A stretch of DNA of 64,000 bases, taken from Paramyrothecium sp. XJ0827. Taxonomy: Eukaryota; Ascomycota; Sordariomycetes; Hypocreales; Stachybotryaceae. The stretch covers positions 2,418,001 to 2,482,000 of the forward strand of contig JAJFPB010000009.1 in assembly GCA_020881915.1 (NCBI GenBank), in the 5' to 3' direction. The notes under the pieces are model-generated. The model made no database searches and was not told the origin of the DNA. It was given only the letters and a program-made list of their open reading frames with translations. Position numbers and translations under genes: made by a program. Shown piece after piece: positions 1 to 11,426 of this stretch; the stretch's first letter is position 1; the number at the start of each line of letters is the position of its first letter.

Positions 1-26
1 GTACGTCTAGTAAATTTTGGGTGGCT

Positions 27-3000
27 ATGCTTAAACTCTCAGCTCCAAAAACAACTATAAATGACGAGGCCAGTGACATGGTGTCGATTTCCACCTCCCG
101 TCATTCAATTCGCGAGCAGGTTCCGTATTCTTACTTCAAAACCACCAAGATGGGTGAAGATCTGCCGTTGGCATCACTGTTGAAATCAAGCGGAACTCTT
201 GAGTATAATCATCCTGAGAATGGGATACCACCTACGCACTTAGCGTACGACTGCGTCAAGGCGAAGCACTTGGCGACTACCCGCTACTCTCCTATCTCTG
301 ACGACTCACGATCAAGAAAAACGCAGGCTCCACCCCAGAACGCAAATACTTCGAGTTGGTTATCCACAACAACCTTGATGTGTTTCGCCCTCGCCTTCGC
401 TTCAATGATGATCACGACGCTCCTCCTTTACCACTTCTCAGAGAAGTACCAGGGCATCAGCTCCCAGAAACAAAAAAACTACTATGCATGGAAGTATGGT
501 CCCACTGCTTGTAGGTACAATATCTGTTAATGATAACTGCATCTTCGAGGTTTTAACCATTGCCCAGTTCCGCTCATCGTGAGTGCGTTTTGGGGCCAGG
601 TCGACTACGCAGCAAAAGTCGCTTCGCCCTGGGAGGAGCTCCAAAGGGGTCCGACTTCGGCTGAAAATTCTCTACTCCTCGATTACATCTTCCCGATGCT
701 TCCTGTGAGCTTATGGAGAAGTTTCAGGAACCGGCATTGGGTGGTGGTTCTTACGATACTGGGCCACACGCTTATTCAAGCCACAGTACGTGTTTACTGG
801 CATTCATTCGTTTCGACTTGTACGTTACTGAATAGCCCTCAGACCGTGCTCTCTACCGGTCTGTTGACTCTAGAACAGACCAGGTTCGTGAAGGAGCGGC
901 CTGACTTCCATTTACAAAGTGAGCTGCGAGGATTTTGGGACCGTTTTACGTTTCTTGAAACCCCTTTGCCGGGGATAAAATATCTCGGAATACAGGCTCA
1001 CGATCTTCCTTATCCTGTCGGAACATCACCCGATACCGTTATCCCGACCATTAAGCCACCAAAGGCCGTTGCCCAGATTTCTGGCTATACAGCAATTGTG
1101 AAAGGCTTAAAGATTGAGATGACATGTGAGATTTTGCCTATCACTAACGGCACGAAGAATCTCGGTGGCGATCAGCCTGATGCTCCCCGGCCTTACTGGA
1201 CGGCCGATATCTCTACCCCGGGATGTGATATCAAGAAAGCAATCATTGCCGAGATCAAAGACCCCGAAGTAAGCAGTACCGCTACACAGAACTACGAAGC
1301 GACAATAGGCGGGTACCGATGCAATGCACACTCCGCGGGGTTGGGAGACACTGAAGTGACCATGGGCGACAACTACACAATTGATCTAAAGCATCTCCGA
1401 GAACCTCGCCTACTACTTTCTCTTGCCGATCTTCGTTTCTCCCCTTACCAGGCAAATCCATATATCCCGCCAACGCATGCTTACATCCATGAGATAACCG
1501 CGGTTCTCTGTAAGCCATCGTATTTCATCGACACCTTCGAAGTGGCGCCCGCCACCGGCTCAGAAACCTGGCCTCAATCAATTCGTTCTGTTCCTTTTGG
1601 CCAAGGAAAGAAGAAACTCAAGGACTTTGATGACCTCGATTTGACAAGTGTCGGCCTTCAGTTGGTGAGAAATTGGCACGAGTCTGCTCTCGCGACAAAG
1701 TCGTCATTTAGTTATTTGGTGGATCCATTCTTTAAGCTCATGCTTCTGTCATCCAGAAATCATGACCTGAAGATTTTCCTGGATCCAAAACTTCTCACAG
1801 ATACTGCAATCAGTACCTTCTCTGGTATGTTGACCCAATTTTTCAGTGAGAAGGCATTCGAGCCTGTCGACAAGACTGTCATTGGGAACATTGATATACT
1901 CGAGGACCGACTCAAGGTTTCAGCAATCTCGGCCATTTTAAATTCGTTCATATTCGGCATGTTAACACTAATCGCCCTAAGTACCATCTATATTCGACCT
2001 TGTGTGGATATAAGGGCGCCACGCCAGTCTATAGCATCAACAGCAGTGATGCTGGCTTCTAGTCCCCTTCTAAACCAAATACTGAATCAGATTAGGATTT
2101 CTCGTCAAAATTGTATGCGAAGCAGTTTGGGCGGATTCAAGTACCGGAGTGTTCAGATCAACGACCCTTACAACAGTTTTGCTATTGAACCCATATCGCT
2201 GTCCGACGTGGCTGTAGACAACACAGATTCGGCGGAACTTGGGGATCCCTCGTGGTGGCACCCATTTGCCACAACAACAGCTTTCCAGATTCTTACCATC
2301 GGCCTACCCATTTCGGTCATTGCGGCATTGGAGGTCATCCAGCAGTTTTCCGACCGGAATATTGGAATACTTGAGATTACGCCAAAGAGCCTTCCCGTCT
2401 TTACCACGTATGTACCCGCGGTCCTCACCCTCGCAATATCAGGCCTCTTTTCCAGCCTTCGATCTACAGCTGCCGTCTTTGCCCCATTCCTGGCTTTGAA
2501 GAGGGGCCACGCGGTTGCCTCTCGGTCGATCGGCGCTACATTTCCAGGCAAATCACTTCCACATGCAGTATATTTATCACTTAAGCATGGTCACTTGGCT
2601 TTCACAATAGTGCTTATAGCGAGCTTCATAGGCGGGTTGTCTACCATTGTAGCTTCAGGCCTGTACAGATCTATTGAGACCACCAGAACGCAGGTGGTCA
2701 CGGCGGCTGAGAAAGACACGTTCCACCTCAATCTTGCAACGCCAACCAAAGACGATCAGGCGCCTGGAAATTCTCTTCTTCTTGAATTTCTAGGTTTAGG
2801 GTATGGGAAGGGTACCTACGATAATTTAGCCTTCTATCTCCCCAGCAAAGACGACCAAGGCCTTGCTGACCACGGCAACAACGCCACGTTTAATGCTACA
2901 GTCAGAGCATTGCGACCAACACTGAACTGTACTGCGGTGGATGGGAGACACTTCGCTTTGACTGAGTACGTTGATAATACTAGTGACCCGATTGAAGGAG

Positions 3001-4169
3001 TAATTTGGGCGTTACTATCCATCACCCTAGACACAAGCGACTGGTGTGAGTCCTCACCATTTGGCAATGGTACCCACTCCAATATCACTTGGGATCAAAT
3101 ATTGCGTGTCCCGGACGATGGAAGTCCTGTTTACTCTGGCGAGACAATCAATCTGGGTTGGGGACAAAGACCCTTGGATCCATATCAGGATTATAACGCG
3201 ACTGAAGAATCTCACACCGCCACAGGGCACGGATGCCCAAGTATGCTTGTGAATTTAGGGCAGGTGAGTAAAATAAACTTGGCTGCTCATAATCATCACA
3301 AATTGTCTCCTTTTGAGGCTGATTTCGGAATCATCATCTGCTACCAGAACATAGAGCAAGTCGAAGTAGACGTCATGCTCAAATTACCCAGCCTTGAGCT
3401 TGATATGAGGCAGCCGCCACGTCAAAACGATTCATCGGCAAAATTGCTGATGAATACGAAGAATAGTAGCAGATTCGACTTCCAACTTGGGCCTTGGTTG
3501 GAACATATCCATCCCCCATTTGGCGAAGTTTACTCACCTAACCCAGGTGACCCACCTAGGGAGAGAGAAATGCCTGCTCTCAACCCCGCACGGATTGGGG
3601 GAGCTATCATGCGCGATGGCTTTCTCAGAAGTCTTGTGGAAGGGAGACAAGAACGTCTTATCGAGAGTATCATGGGTCAAAAAAACACGGCCGAGTTGAT
3701 GAAGGCAGCAAACGGCGTATATGGGCGATATATTACGCAAGCCCTAGCCCTCAATAGCCGTAAAACGGCTTCGGAGGCCGATGACCTTGCTACCATAGAA
3801 GGCATTGTTATAATTCCGGGAATACGGAGGCTAGTGCAGAGTCGAGAGTCTAAGATTGCACTACAAGTAATGCTTTCTATCGTGGTAGCCTGTGCGGTTG
3901 CCGTGAGGTTCCTGCTGCCTATGCGAAAGGTACTGTGTCACAATCCATGCTCGATTTTTGGCACCGCAATCCTCCTTGCAGGCTCAGACCTGGTTAATGA
4001 TAGGCTACTATCTCGTCCAGCGGAGGATTCCAAAGCCAACCAGGATTTACATTTATCTAAAGCACTTGAACGCAGGACGTACAGCTTGAAATGGTGGCAA
4101 GGAGACAAGGGTGTGATGGGAGAGACTAAGAGATACGGGATTGATATTGATCCGGAATTATTGATCTGA
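27..4169 (+). CDS. DUF3433 large multi-span membrane protein
   Basis: Conserved ascomycete membrane protein of unknown function. Two exons, 27-510 and 568-4169, joined by a 57-nt intron (GTAGGT...CCCAG); the join restores the family's aromatic region, GPTAF followed by SAFWGQVDYA. The model gives about 1361 aa. A first hydrophobic span lies near residues 115-137. The two repeated halves of the family follow, with further spans near the middle (around 1930-2000 and 2280-2330 nt) and near the C-terminus, and large extracellular loops rich in N-x-S/T sites. The start is the first ATG in the frame; because the window begins 26 nt upstream, an earlier exon cannot be excluded. Positions 3264-3317 look like a retained or alternative 54-nt intron inside the frame. 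Family assignment is confident; the function is unknown. Confidence 0.85.
3264..3317 (+). other. candidate in-frame (3n) intron in the DUF3433 gene
   Basis: A strong donor (CAG|GTGAGT) and an acceptor (TTTTGAG|GCT) enclose 54 nt without a stop, so splicing and retention both keep the frame. Removal joins LGQ to ADFGIIIC and deletes an 18-residue polar stretch of low conservation appearance. This is inference only. Confidence 0.5.
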
Positions 4170-4708
4170 CCGAATGCAAGAATATCTTTCGTGTTTGCAA
4201 ACAAAGCAAGAACTGCGCAGACCACACCTTCTATTAGTCGCCACATCTCATTCCAGTTTATGCCCAACTGCATGATGAAGCGGGTGCAGCCAACGGTCAC
4301 CTCGTTCGTCCAATCAACGGCACCTTCAATGCGGACTTGGTCCTCCTCCGACGTGCATCTGCAGGTGAGTCGTCGCCTGGTACGTCTCTCGCAGGCAGGC
4401 TTTGGGTTTTCCTGCGAGATTATTCGTTCATGAAAACAAGTGAAGCGTCCTCTGCATCCATGGTCGCATTGGCCTTGCAAAAACAGGCCGCTTCTTCGAG
4501 TCTCGGCTCAAATCCACTAATTTGCACATTGCTCACCGAGTAACGCGCTGAGGATGACGCAACGCAATTGGTTGCAGTAGCAAAGCTAAGACGCAGTCGG
4601 AATCTCTCACCAAGTTTGGGCTCGATTATATAAACCCAGGGCAATCCCACTCCTCACCTTTCAGATCACTACCAAAACCACCACTTGCTCAGCTTTTCTT
4701 TGCTTTTT
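4170..4708. other. intergenic, with a TATA-like box
   Basis: No gene is seen here. A TATATAA core near 4627-4633 lies about 80 nt upstream of the ATG of the zinc-finger gene and is a plausible core promoter for it. Confidence 0.5.
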
Positions 4709-5739
4709 ATGAGTTGGGACTTACATGGATTCACCGATGGAGACGGGTCTGCAGGGCCTGATCAGACTGCAAACCCGTCTTCCCCCGTCACGGGTCAGTA
4801 CTCCCAGGCACGAAATTTGATCAGGACCACAGTTTATGTATTAACATGCTTGTCAGTCGATCCTGCTTTCTTTAATTTCGACTACCCCTTCGGAATCTCC
4901 ACTCTGGCCTGCCAACTCAGCTATCACAACACGTTTTTGATGCCTCAACTTTCCGAGCAATTCCTGCCTTCGCTTCAGGCAATGGGACCCTCTGGCCTAC
5001 AAGATTTTCCATGCCAAACCTGCACTGACTTCAACCCTACGCTGGGCGATGGCTGTTTTCCGGATCTCCCAAGCCTTTCACCTGCTTTTGTCGGAGTCTC
5101 TCTTCCAGCTGCCTCTCAAGTATTGCTACAGGGATGCAACTTTGTGAACGATCAACAGATGAAGTTTTCCACTCTGTAGAATGGCTCATCTATGTTAGTC
5201 GGTCACATAGAATGTCATTCCACAGAATATCCTTCGGAGGACGCATTGGGAGATCAATTTCTAACACACCAGGAATATTTTGATCTTTCGTCTGAAATAG
5301 TGGCGGAAAACGGAATAAAGAAAGAATTTAAGGAGATACAGCTCTATTATCCTGAAAAGAAAGAAGGTCTTGTTGCTGGCTATACTATTGTAATCGCCGC
5401 GGTTGCGAAGAGTCTTTTGCATCGCATGGAGATAGGAAGTACGTGCTCCCTTTTCCCTCCTCATGCCTGGCTAACAACGACAGCGAACACATCCGAAAAA
5501 CCGAGAAGCCTGTGATTTGTCCTTACTGCTTGTTCAGAATGGGCTACCAGCATGACATGAGGAAGCATGTAGAGACTCATAAGAAGGAGCGTGAACTCTT
5601 CCGCTGTGAATGTGGGAGAGATTTCACAAGGAAAGACAACCTGCGGAGGCACCAGGAACAAAGTTGTCCACGTGCGCAGATGGTGGGCGGCTTTCAAGAG
5701 GCATATAATCAAGATGGCAGTAGTCGAGGCCAAGATTAG
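4709..5739 (+). CDS. C2H2 zinc-finger protein, multi-exon
   Basis: Probable DNA-binding regulator. The first exon starts at an ATG about 80 nt after a TATA-like box. An intron at 4794-4856 (63 nt, acceptor TTGTCAG) leads into a Cys/Phe/Pro-rich acidic region. The last intron, 5439-5483 (GTACGT...CGACAG), joins a first finger (C-x4-C, then FASHGDR) to the final exon. That exon carries a C-x2-C-x12-H-x3-H finger and a C-x-C-x12-H-x5-C finger, the usual order for fungal C2H2 proteins of this type. The middle part, about 5117-5358, changes reading frame and its splice sites could not be fixed. The call rests on the C-terminal fingers. The target genes are unknown, and the gene is over 20 kb from the PKS cluster. 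Confidence 0.55.
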
Positions 5740-6383
5740 CGTTTTTTCCTTTTTTAGATGCTGTTGAAGGCGATCATGAGGTTCATTTGACTTCCATTTC
5801 TTCAAAATTCTGGATATATCATTTCCGACTTTTAGTTCCTATGTGCCCATAAATTGTCGATCTTGCAATCGGGTGAAAATTGAGTGTTGATCGTTGGAAC
5901 ATGCGCCACTCCAAACCTAACCTGGACCAAGCGATAAGACCCATCGTGGTAACCTGGGCTGGGCTGGTCTTTGAAGTGATGAGCTTAAAAGATCCAATTC
6001 TGACTCCTGAATAGGTTCGTGCACAACAAGCCAGCTGTGTTAGCACCACCAGCTTGATTGTGTTGGGACACAAGTTTGGTAAATTACTTTGCGCCCATCG
6101 CGGGGAACCTGCCTTGAGCCATCGCCAGAGGCCGTGCTTAGAAGTGTGCAATATTTCTTGGCCATTCCCTGATTGCTGTAACCTTTCATTCCTTTGGCTT
6201 CAGCCGCATTATCGCTCGCCGCTGATTCTCGACTTTCGTCTTTTGCCCCAAACGCTGCCGAGGGGGGAGAACAACGAGGCAGCTTGCGATGTAGGCTTCC
6301 CACCCACAGTCTCTCCATTGCCATAGTTGTCCATTTCCCTTCACGCGCGCAAGGGATTCCGGAAGCTAATTTGGGGTCACCAG
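5740..6383. other. intergenic, nothing recognised
   Basis: Only short overlapping reading frames on both strands; no conserved motif or convincing exon seen. Any signal-peptide exon of the following Cys-rich candidate would have to lie near its right end. Confidence 0.4.
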
Positions 6384-6971
6384 GCTGACTGCTTCTTACA
6401 ATTCACCAGCAAATGCAATACAGAGAACTCTGATCGCGCCTGTACGCTGAAGGAAGACCGTGCAAAGTATTCCTGCTGCTTGGCTAGTGAGTGTGGTGCA
6501 CAAGCCCTGCCATGTAAGCCCCATTTGCATCGCGGTCCTAACTTGCTCCGAGGTGCCACTAACAGAGATGTCTTTGAACTATTTAGATGCTATGTACAGG
6601 AGATTCACAAGCTGTGTCGCATCGAATGCCCCTGAACTGTCCGCATTCGATACGGACGCCGTCTGCGGTATGAGCTCTCTACCTCGTCGAGCGTCTTGCC
6701 GACTGCTGCTTCAACTGCTTCCGTGGAGTCATCTACGGAGACTGTAGCGCGCGTGTCACAAAGCTCGGTTACGTACTCGTCATCAACCTATGTTGCGTCC
6801 AGAAGTACGTCTGCTGCATTGTCACGTACTTCCACCGAGTCTCTTGCCGAGCAGACCCAGACTGGATTGCAGGACCCAGAGTTTACTCCTCCGGATAGCG
6901 ACGCTTCGCGGGCCGCGAGCATGTGGATTGACCCTTCCATTCTACTTACTTTTTCTGGACTATTGCTGTGA
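6384..6971 (+). CDS. possible CFEM-like, GPI-anchored Cys-rich protein (uncertain model)
   Basis: Three pieces read in one direction look like parts of one surface protein. First, a Cys-rich segment after a TCACCAG acceptor has a spacing reminiscent of CFEM domains (SDRAC, then YSCCLASEC). Second, after a candidate intron (6513-6564, GTAAGC...CTAACAG), a segment contains SCVASNAPEL. Third, a long Ser/Thr-rich stalk ends in a hydrophobic tail (ILLTFSGLLL), as in GPI signals. The second and third pieces are in different frames and no clean splice joins them. No signal peptide exon was found. It could therefore be a pseudogene or a chance assembly. CFEM proteins are extracellular haem- or surface-associated proteins. 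Confidence 0.3.
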
Positions 6972-7709
6972 ATAGATGACAACAAGTCGAACGCCGAAAT
7001 GGAGGAATGCACTGAATCCAGGAGCAATTCACACGTGGCAAGCGGCATGTAGACGGGATCATTTTCAATATAGTAGTCTCGGATGATTCAGTCTCCGTCA
7101 TTTGAGCAATTGAACACATAAACAGTATGAACAATCTTCTGATAATTTCTGTTCTTTCTTTGGGATGAAGTAAACCAGTCAAGTGCTCGTTATGTGGGCA
7201 CACTCGACTCTGATTCGCCAGTTCCAAGCACGCCAATCCGTCACCCTTGAATCCTGTTTCACATCAGCGCAGACTCACGCCGTGCCAAACTACGTCATGG
7301 ATCCTCGTCCGAAAACGTCCAAAGGTCAGACGCGAAAGCTTCTGGACCGCGTTCTGAGCCAACAATCGACCACTACGTGCACTGTAGTGCAGGAAGGACT
7401 TTACGCCCCAACAACAATTTCCAACCTCCGCCCTTACTCAGGTCAATTCGCATCCGATTGAACACGAGTTTTCGCCAGTTAGAATACGCGCCGTTTCGGG
7501 CGCCGCATTGTTGGCGATGGAGGGACCATTTTTGGCCTCGGATAAGGATGCCAAGGTATGGACTGTCCAGAATGTAAATGGTGCCAGAAATGAGCTTGCG
7601 AGGGTCTTTCGGCATGAACAAAGTTGTATTGCATTACAGCTCGTCCAGTCCCCTGCCGCCGATCCACCTGTTCATTCATCTGCACGGCAGGTAATCACAG
7701 ACTGACAAT
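6972..7709. other. intergenic / 5' region of the channel gene
   Basis: No gene is recognised. The first exon and start codon of the downstream CSC1-type channel probably lie in the right half, because a stop codon (TAA at 7692) precedes its first visible exon in frame and a CACAG acceptor sits at 7696-7700. Confidence 0.4.
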
Positions 7710-10515
7710 GTGAAGCCTCGAGGCTCTGCCTCTCTGACAGCGGTCCTGTCCGCCTTTATTCCCACATGGGTAAGTGATTACTTTCCGACGGCGTCTGGGC
7801 TTTCAAAAACTGATGCTTGCAGATAACCGGCCTCCTCTTTGTCGCCATATTCGTCATAGTAAGGCAACGGTATCCAAAGATATACTACCCTCGCACCCAT
7901 ATAGGCACAATACCTGAGAAGTAAGTGCTGGCTACTGTATACATTGGCTTGTCCATACCTCTGGTGATGACTCTAATTAGAGCTTTTTCGTTAGGCATCG
8001 AACTCCAGCAGCAGGGAGCTCCTACTTTGGATGGGCCCGGGAGATGAGAAGTCTGCCGGATAAGTTCATCCTGTATCACCACTCTTTGGACGCTTATCTG
8101 TTCTTACGATTTCTTCGAACCATCATGTTCCTATGCTTTGTCGGTTGCTGCTTGACTTGGCCAACCTTGCTCACTGCCAATGCCACTGGCGGCGGGTCCT
8201 CAACACAGCTTGACAAGGTGGGCATTGGCAACGTAGAGAAGCAGAGCCACTACTATGCCCATGCGGTGCTGGCTTGGATTTTCTTCACTTTTGTCATGTT
8301 GACCATTGCCCGAGAAAGGTTCTGGCTCATTAGCCTACGGCAGGCATGGGCTCTGTCGAAAAACAGTGCCTCAAAGCTATCATCCAGAACAATCCTGTTT
8401 CTCTCCGCCCCACAAGATGCCCTCAATGAAGACAGCATGAACCGGGTGTTCGGCGACGCCGCTGTTCGCATATGGCCTGCCGTGGAAGGGGTAGAACTGG
8501 ACAGCCTTGTGACCGACCGCAATGAGAGTGTCGAGAAATTGGAGGTGGCAGAGACAAAGCTCATTCGGCAAGCTAGGAGGCGAGTGCGAAAGGAACAGCG
8601 GAACTCGCAGCAAGGTTCAGGACAGCTCAGCTATGAAAGCCTACCACGCAGCGTTCAGGACGAAATCAGGCCAAGACACCACGTAGGCCGCGTAATGACC
8701 GGAGAAAAAGTAGACTCTATCCAATGGCTGCGTCAGCGCATCAAGGAGAAAGAATCTGAGGTCGAGAATGCCAGGGAACAGAAAGGCGCGGTCGCGACAA
8801 ATAGTGCAACCGCAGTATTTGTCGAGTTCAAAACCGTGGCAGATGCCCAGAAAGCCTTGCAGCAGGTTCTTTCCACTGAGGTTCTTGCACTAACTCCAAG
8901 ATATATGGGTGTAAACCCGAAAGAGGTCATATGGAAGAATCTCTTTCTCTCCCCAGAACGAAGGATATCACAGGATGGTTTGGCTACCGCCCTAGTGACG
9001 GCTGTGATTCTATTCTGGTCCATACCAAGCGGTCTCGTTGGTCTCCTCTCCAATATTACCTACCTCGCAGACAATGTCTCGTGGCTCGCGTGGCTAAATA
9101 GACTTCCTGACCCAGTTTTGGGGCTTCTTTCCGGCCTGCTTCCCCCTTTGGCTTCCAGCCTGCTCAGCAAGTACGTTCCGAACATATTCAGGTGTAAGTG
9201 AACCATGCAACTGCTCCAGTCTATGGAGTCCATTCATCTTACATTTCATAGTCATCTTTAGGTATTTTGGTGGCACGACTACAACGGCAAACGAGCTGAA
9301 AGTCCAGAAATGGTTCTACGTCTTCCAAGTCACTCAAGTGTTCTTCGTCACTGCAGTCTTCTCGGGCGGCGCAACCGTCTTTTCTCAGCTCCTCAGAAGA
9401 ATAAAGAATCCTGGCACCATCCCAAGACTGCTTGCAAGGGAACTACCCAAGTCCTCAAACTACTACCTGACCTACTTCATCATTCAAGGAATCACGACGT
9501 CTGCAGATAACCTGCTCAACTGGAGCGACCTTCTCCAGTATCTAATCATGGATCGTCTGTTTGACAAAACGCCACGACAAAAGTTCAACCGGTATACGAG
9601 CATGAAAGGGATTTCTTGGGGAAAAGTCTTCCCAAAGTATGCAAATTTTGCCATTATTGGTACGACTCCAATTGAATGTCATGTGTCGTTCACTTTCGAG
9701 TAGCTAATGAACATTTCTTAGCAATTGCATATTCTTGCATCGCCCCATTGGTGCTCGGATTTGCGGCTATCGGGCTGGTCTTTTTCTACTTCTCCTACCG
9801 GTACAACCTGCTCTTTGTGATTCAAGCCAAAGTCGACACCCGAGGGCAAGCTTATACGCTGGCGCTTCAACACCTCATGACTGGAGTGTACGTAGGCGAG
9901 CTTGCCCTGATCGGAATATTCGGTCTCTCCAGCGCCCAAGGCCCTGTCATTATGCTTGTGATTTTGTTTTTGCTTACCATACTTTATAACTACCTGACGG
10001 ATAAGTATCTTGTCCCTCTGGAGAGATATCTCCCGGCAGAGCTAGACGTGGACAACGGAGAAAGAGATGAAACAGCACCACTACTCGCCTCAGCAGACGA
10101 AGGGCAGTCCTTCAGCCGTGCAGGTGCCGGCATTCAGAATCTAGGGCGGCAGGCACACGTTCCGCCAAAGGTAATTGATCCCATTGCTCGATTCTTTGAG
10201 CCGCACAAGTCCACCTCATTGAAGGCCACGGTTCGCTGGCTTCGCGAAGATGATGCGGACTTCCAGGGGCTGGAAGACGATACGCCAGAGTATTCTGAGG
10301 AGTATCTTTCCAAGGCCTATAAGAACCCAGTTCTCACGTCTTCCACACCGATTGTGTGGCTGCCGAAAGATGATGCAGGAGTGAGCAGGCAAGAAATTGC
10401 TGCCAATGAAAAGCTTGGCCTGAAATCGACAGATCAGGGTGCGTGGCTGGATGAGAAGGGAGCTGTGCGGTGGAACGACAAGGACTTTCGCGACCTTCCA
10501 ATGAAGGATCTGTGA
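7710..10515 (+). CDS. CSC1/OSCA-type calcium-permeable channel (DUF221 family)
   Basis: Mechanosensitive or osmosensitive cation channel of the CSC1/OSCA family, expected in the plasma membrane or an internal membrane. The visible exons are 7710-7769, 7823-7920, 7995-9191, 9262-9659 and 9722-10515; they sum to 849 codons, about the family's usual length. The order of parts is: a first membrane span; a short loop ending at the conserved HHSLDAYLFLRFL stretch; a second span with the NATGG motif; a long cytosolic domain with a charged coiled segment; then the C-terminal bundle of spans starting at LSKYVPNIF, and a charged cytosolic tail. The start codon is not fixed: the first exon lacks an ATG in frame and follows a stop codon, so an upstream exon is likely. 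The rest of the model closes in frame at every junction. Confidence 0.88.
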
Positions 10516-11426
10516 AAACTGGTAGTGGAAGTTTATGTTGGGTTTCACGAAATTGCCAAGCAACAAAGGGTACGTGCCTCAGTCAATTTCAGGGTCAAAT
10601 AAAACAATGTCATGAAGTAGCTCAAGTCTTAAGATTGAATCTCGACACCTCCCAAACCATTATCCAGACCTTCTCCTGTGAAACAACGGCCTATTCTCCG
10701 CAACGGCCAATGCTGCGAACTGGTATTTGCAGCAGCATCACCGAGATTCGGCCTAAAATTAGAGCAAGAAAAGAGCGATAAAACAGTGTGATTCATTTCA
10801 GCAAGCAACCCTGCAGCCAAATGAGCGCTGCGTACAGATCTGCATTTCCCAAAGGGGATGATTTGAGGCGTTTCGAGTGATGCGATTCAATCAAAACTGG
10901 TAGAAGGCCTTCCACTAATCAGGGACTGACGTCAGCTCACTTGCGTCGAGACGAGGACGTCTGCTATCTTGGGTTGGTTTCCAAGATCTGAAGACCAAGG
11001 ATGTGAGTCTTGTATCGCGACTTTGGTTCTTGGCGGGGGTGAATTGAGATCCAACTTCAGAAACAACTATTGGCAGGACGTTCATGAACATACAGCTACT
11101 ATTCCTAGCAAAATTAAATAACGGTAACGCATTGTCAACCACATCATAGGGTTGGGGGGCGTTGCTAGCGGCTGCGCCGGCCGTGAGGCTTGGGAGCCCG
11201 ATCCGGCGCCCGCGGACCCCGGGTTGCGGGCTCTCGGGATGCAGATCGTGCGAAAGCCGTTCCGATTTAACTATGAATTATCGCACGTTCGGCAAGCTCA
11301 TATCTCCATGTCGGTGTCCGCAAGAAATGTCCTTTGTGTCTTCCCTCTTCTCCACGGCCACGGCGCATAGCATCAACCAGGACTCGGCATGGATAATTCG
11401 CGGGAAGCGGAGAAAAAGACCGACAC
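10516..11426. other. intergenic, nothing recognised
   Basis: Between the channel gene and the Zn2Cys6 gene. Short random reading frames only. It must contain the promoter of the regulator to its right. No clear TATA box seen. Confidence 0.4.
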
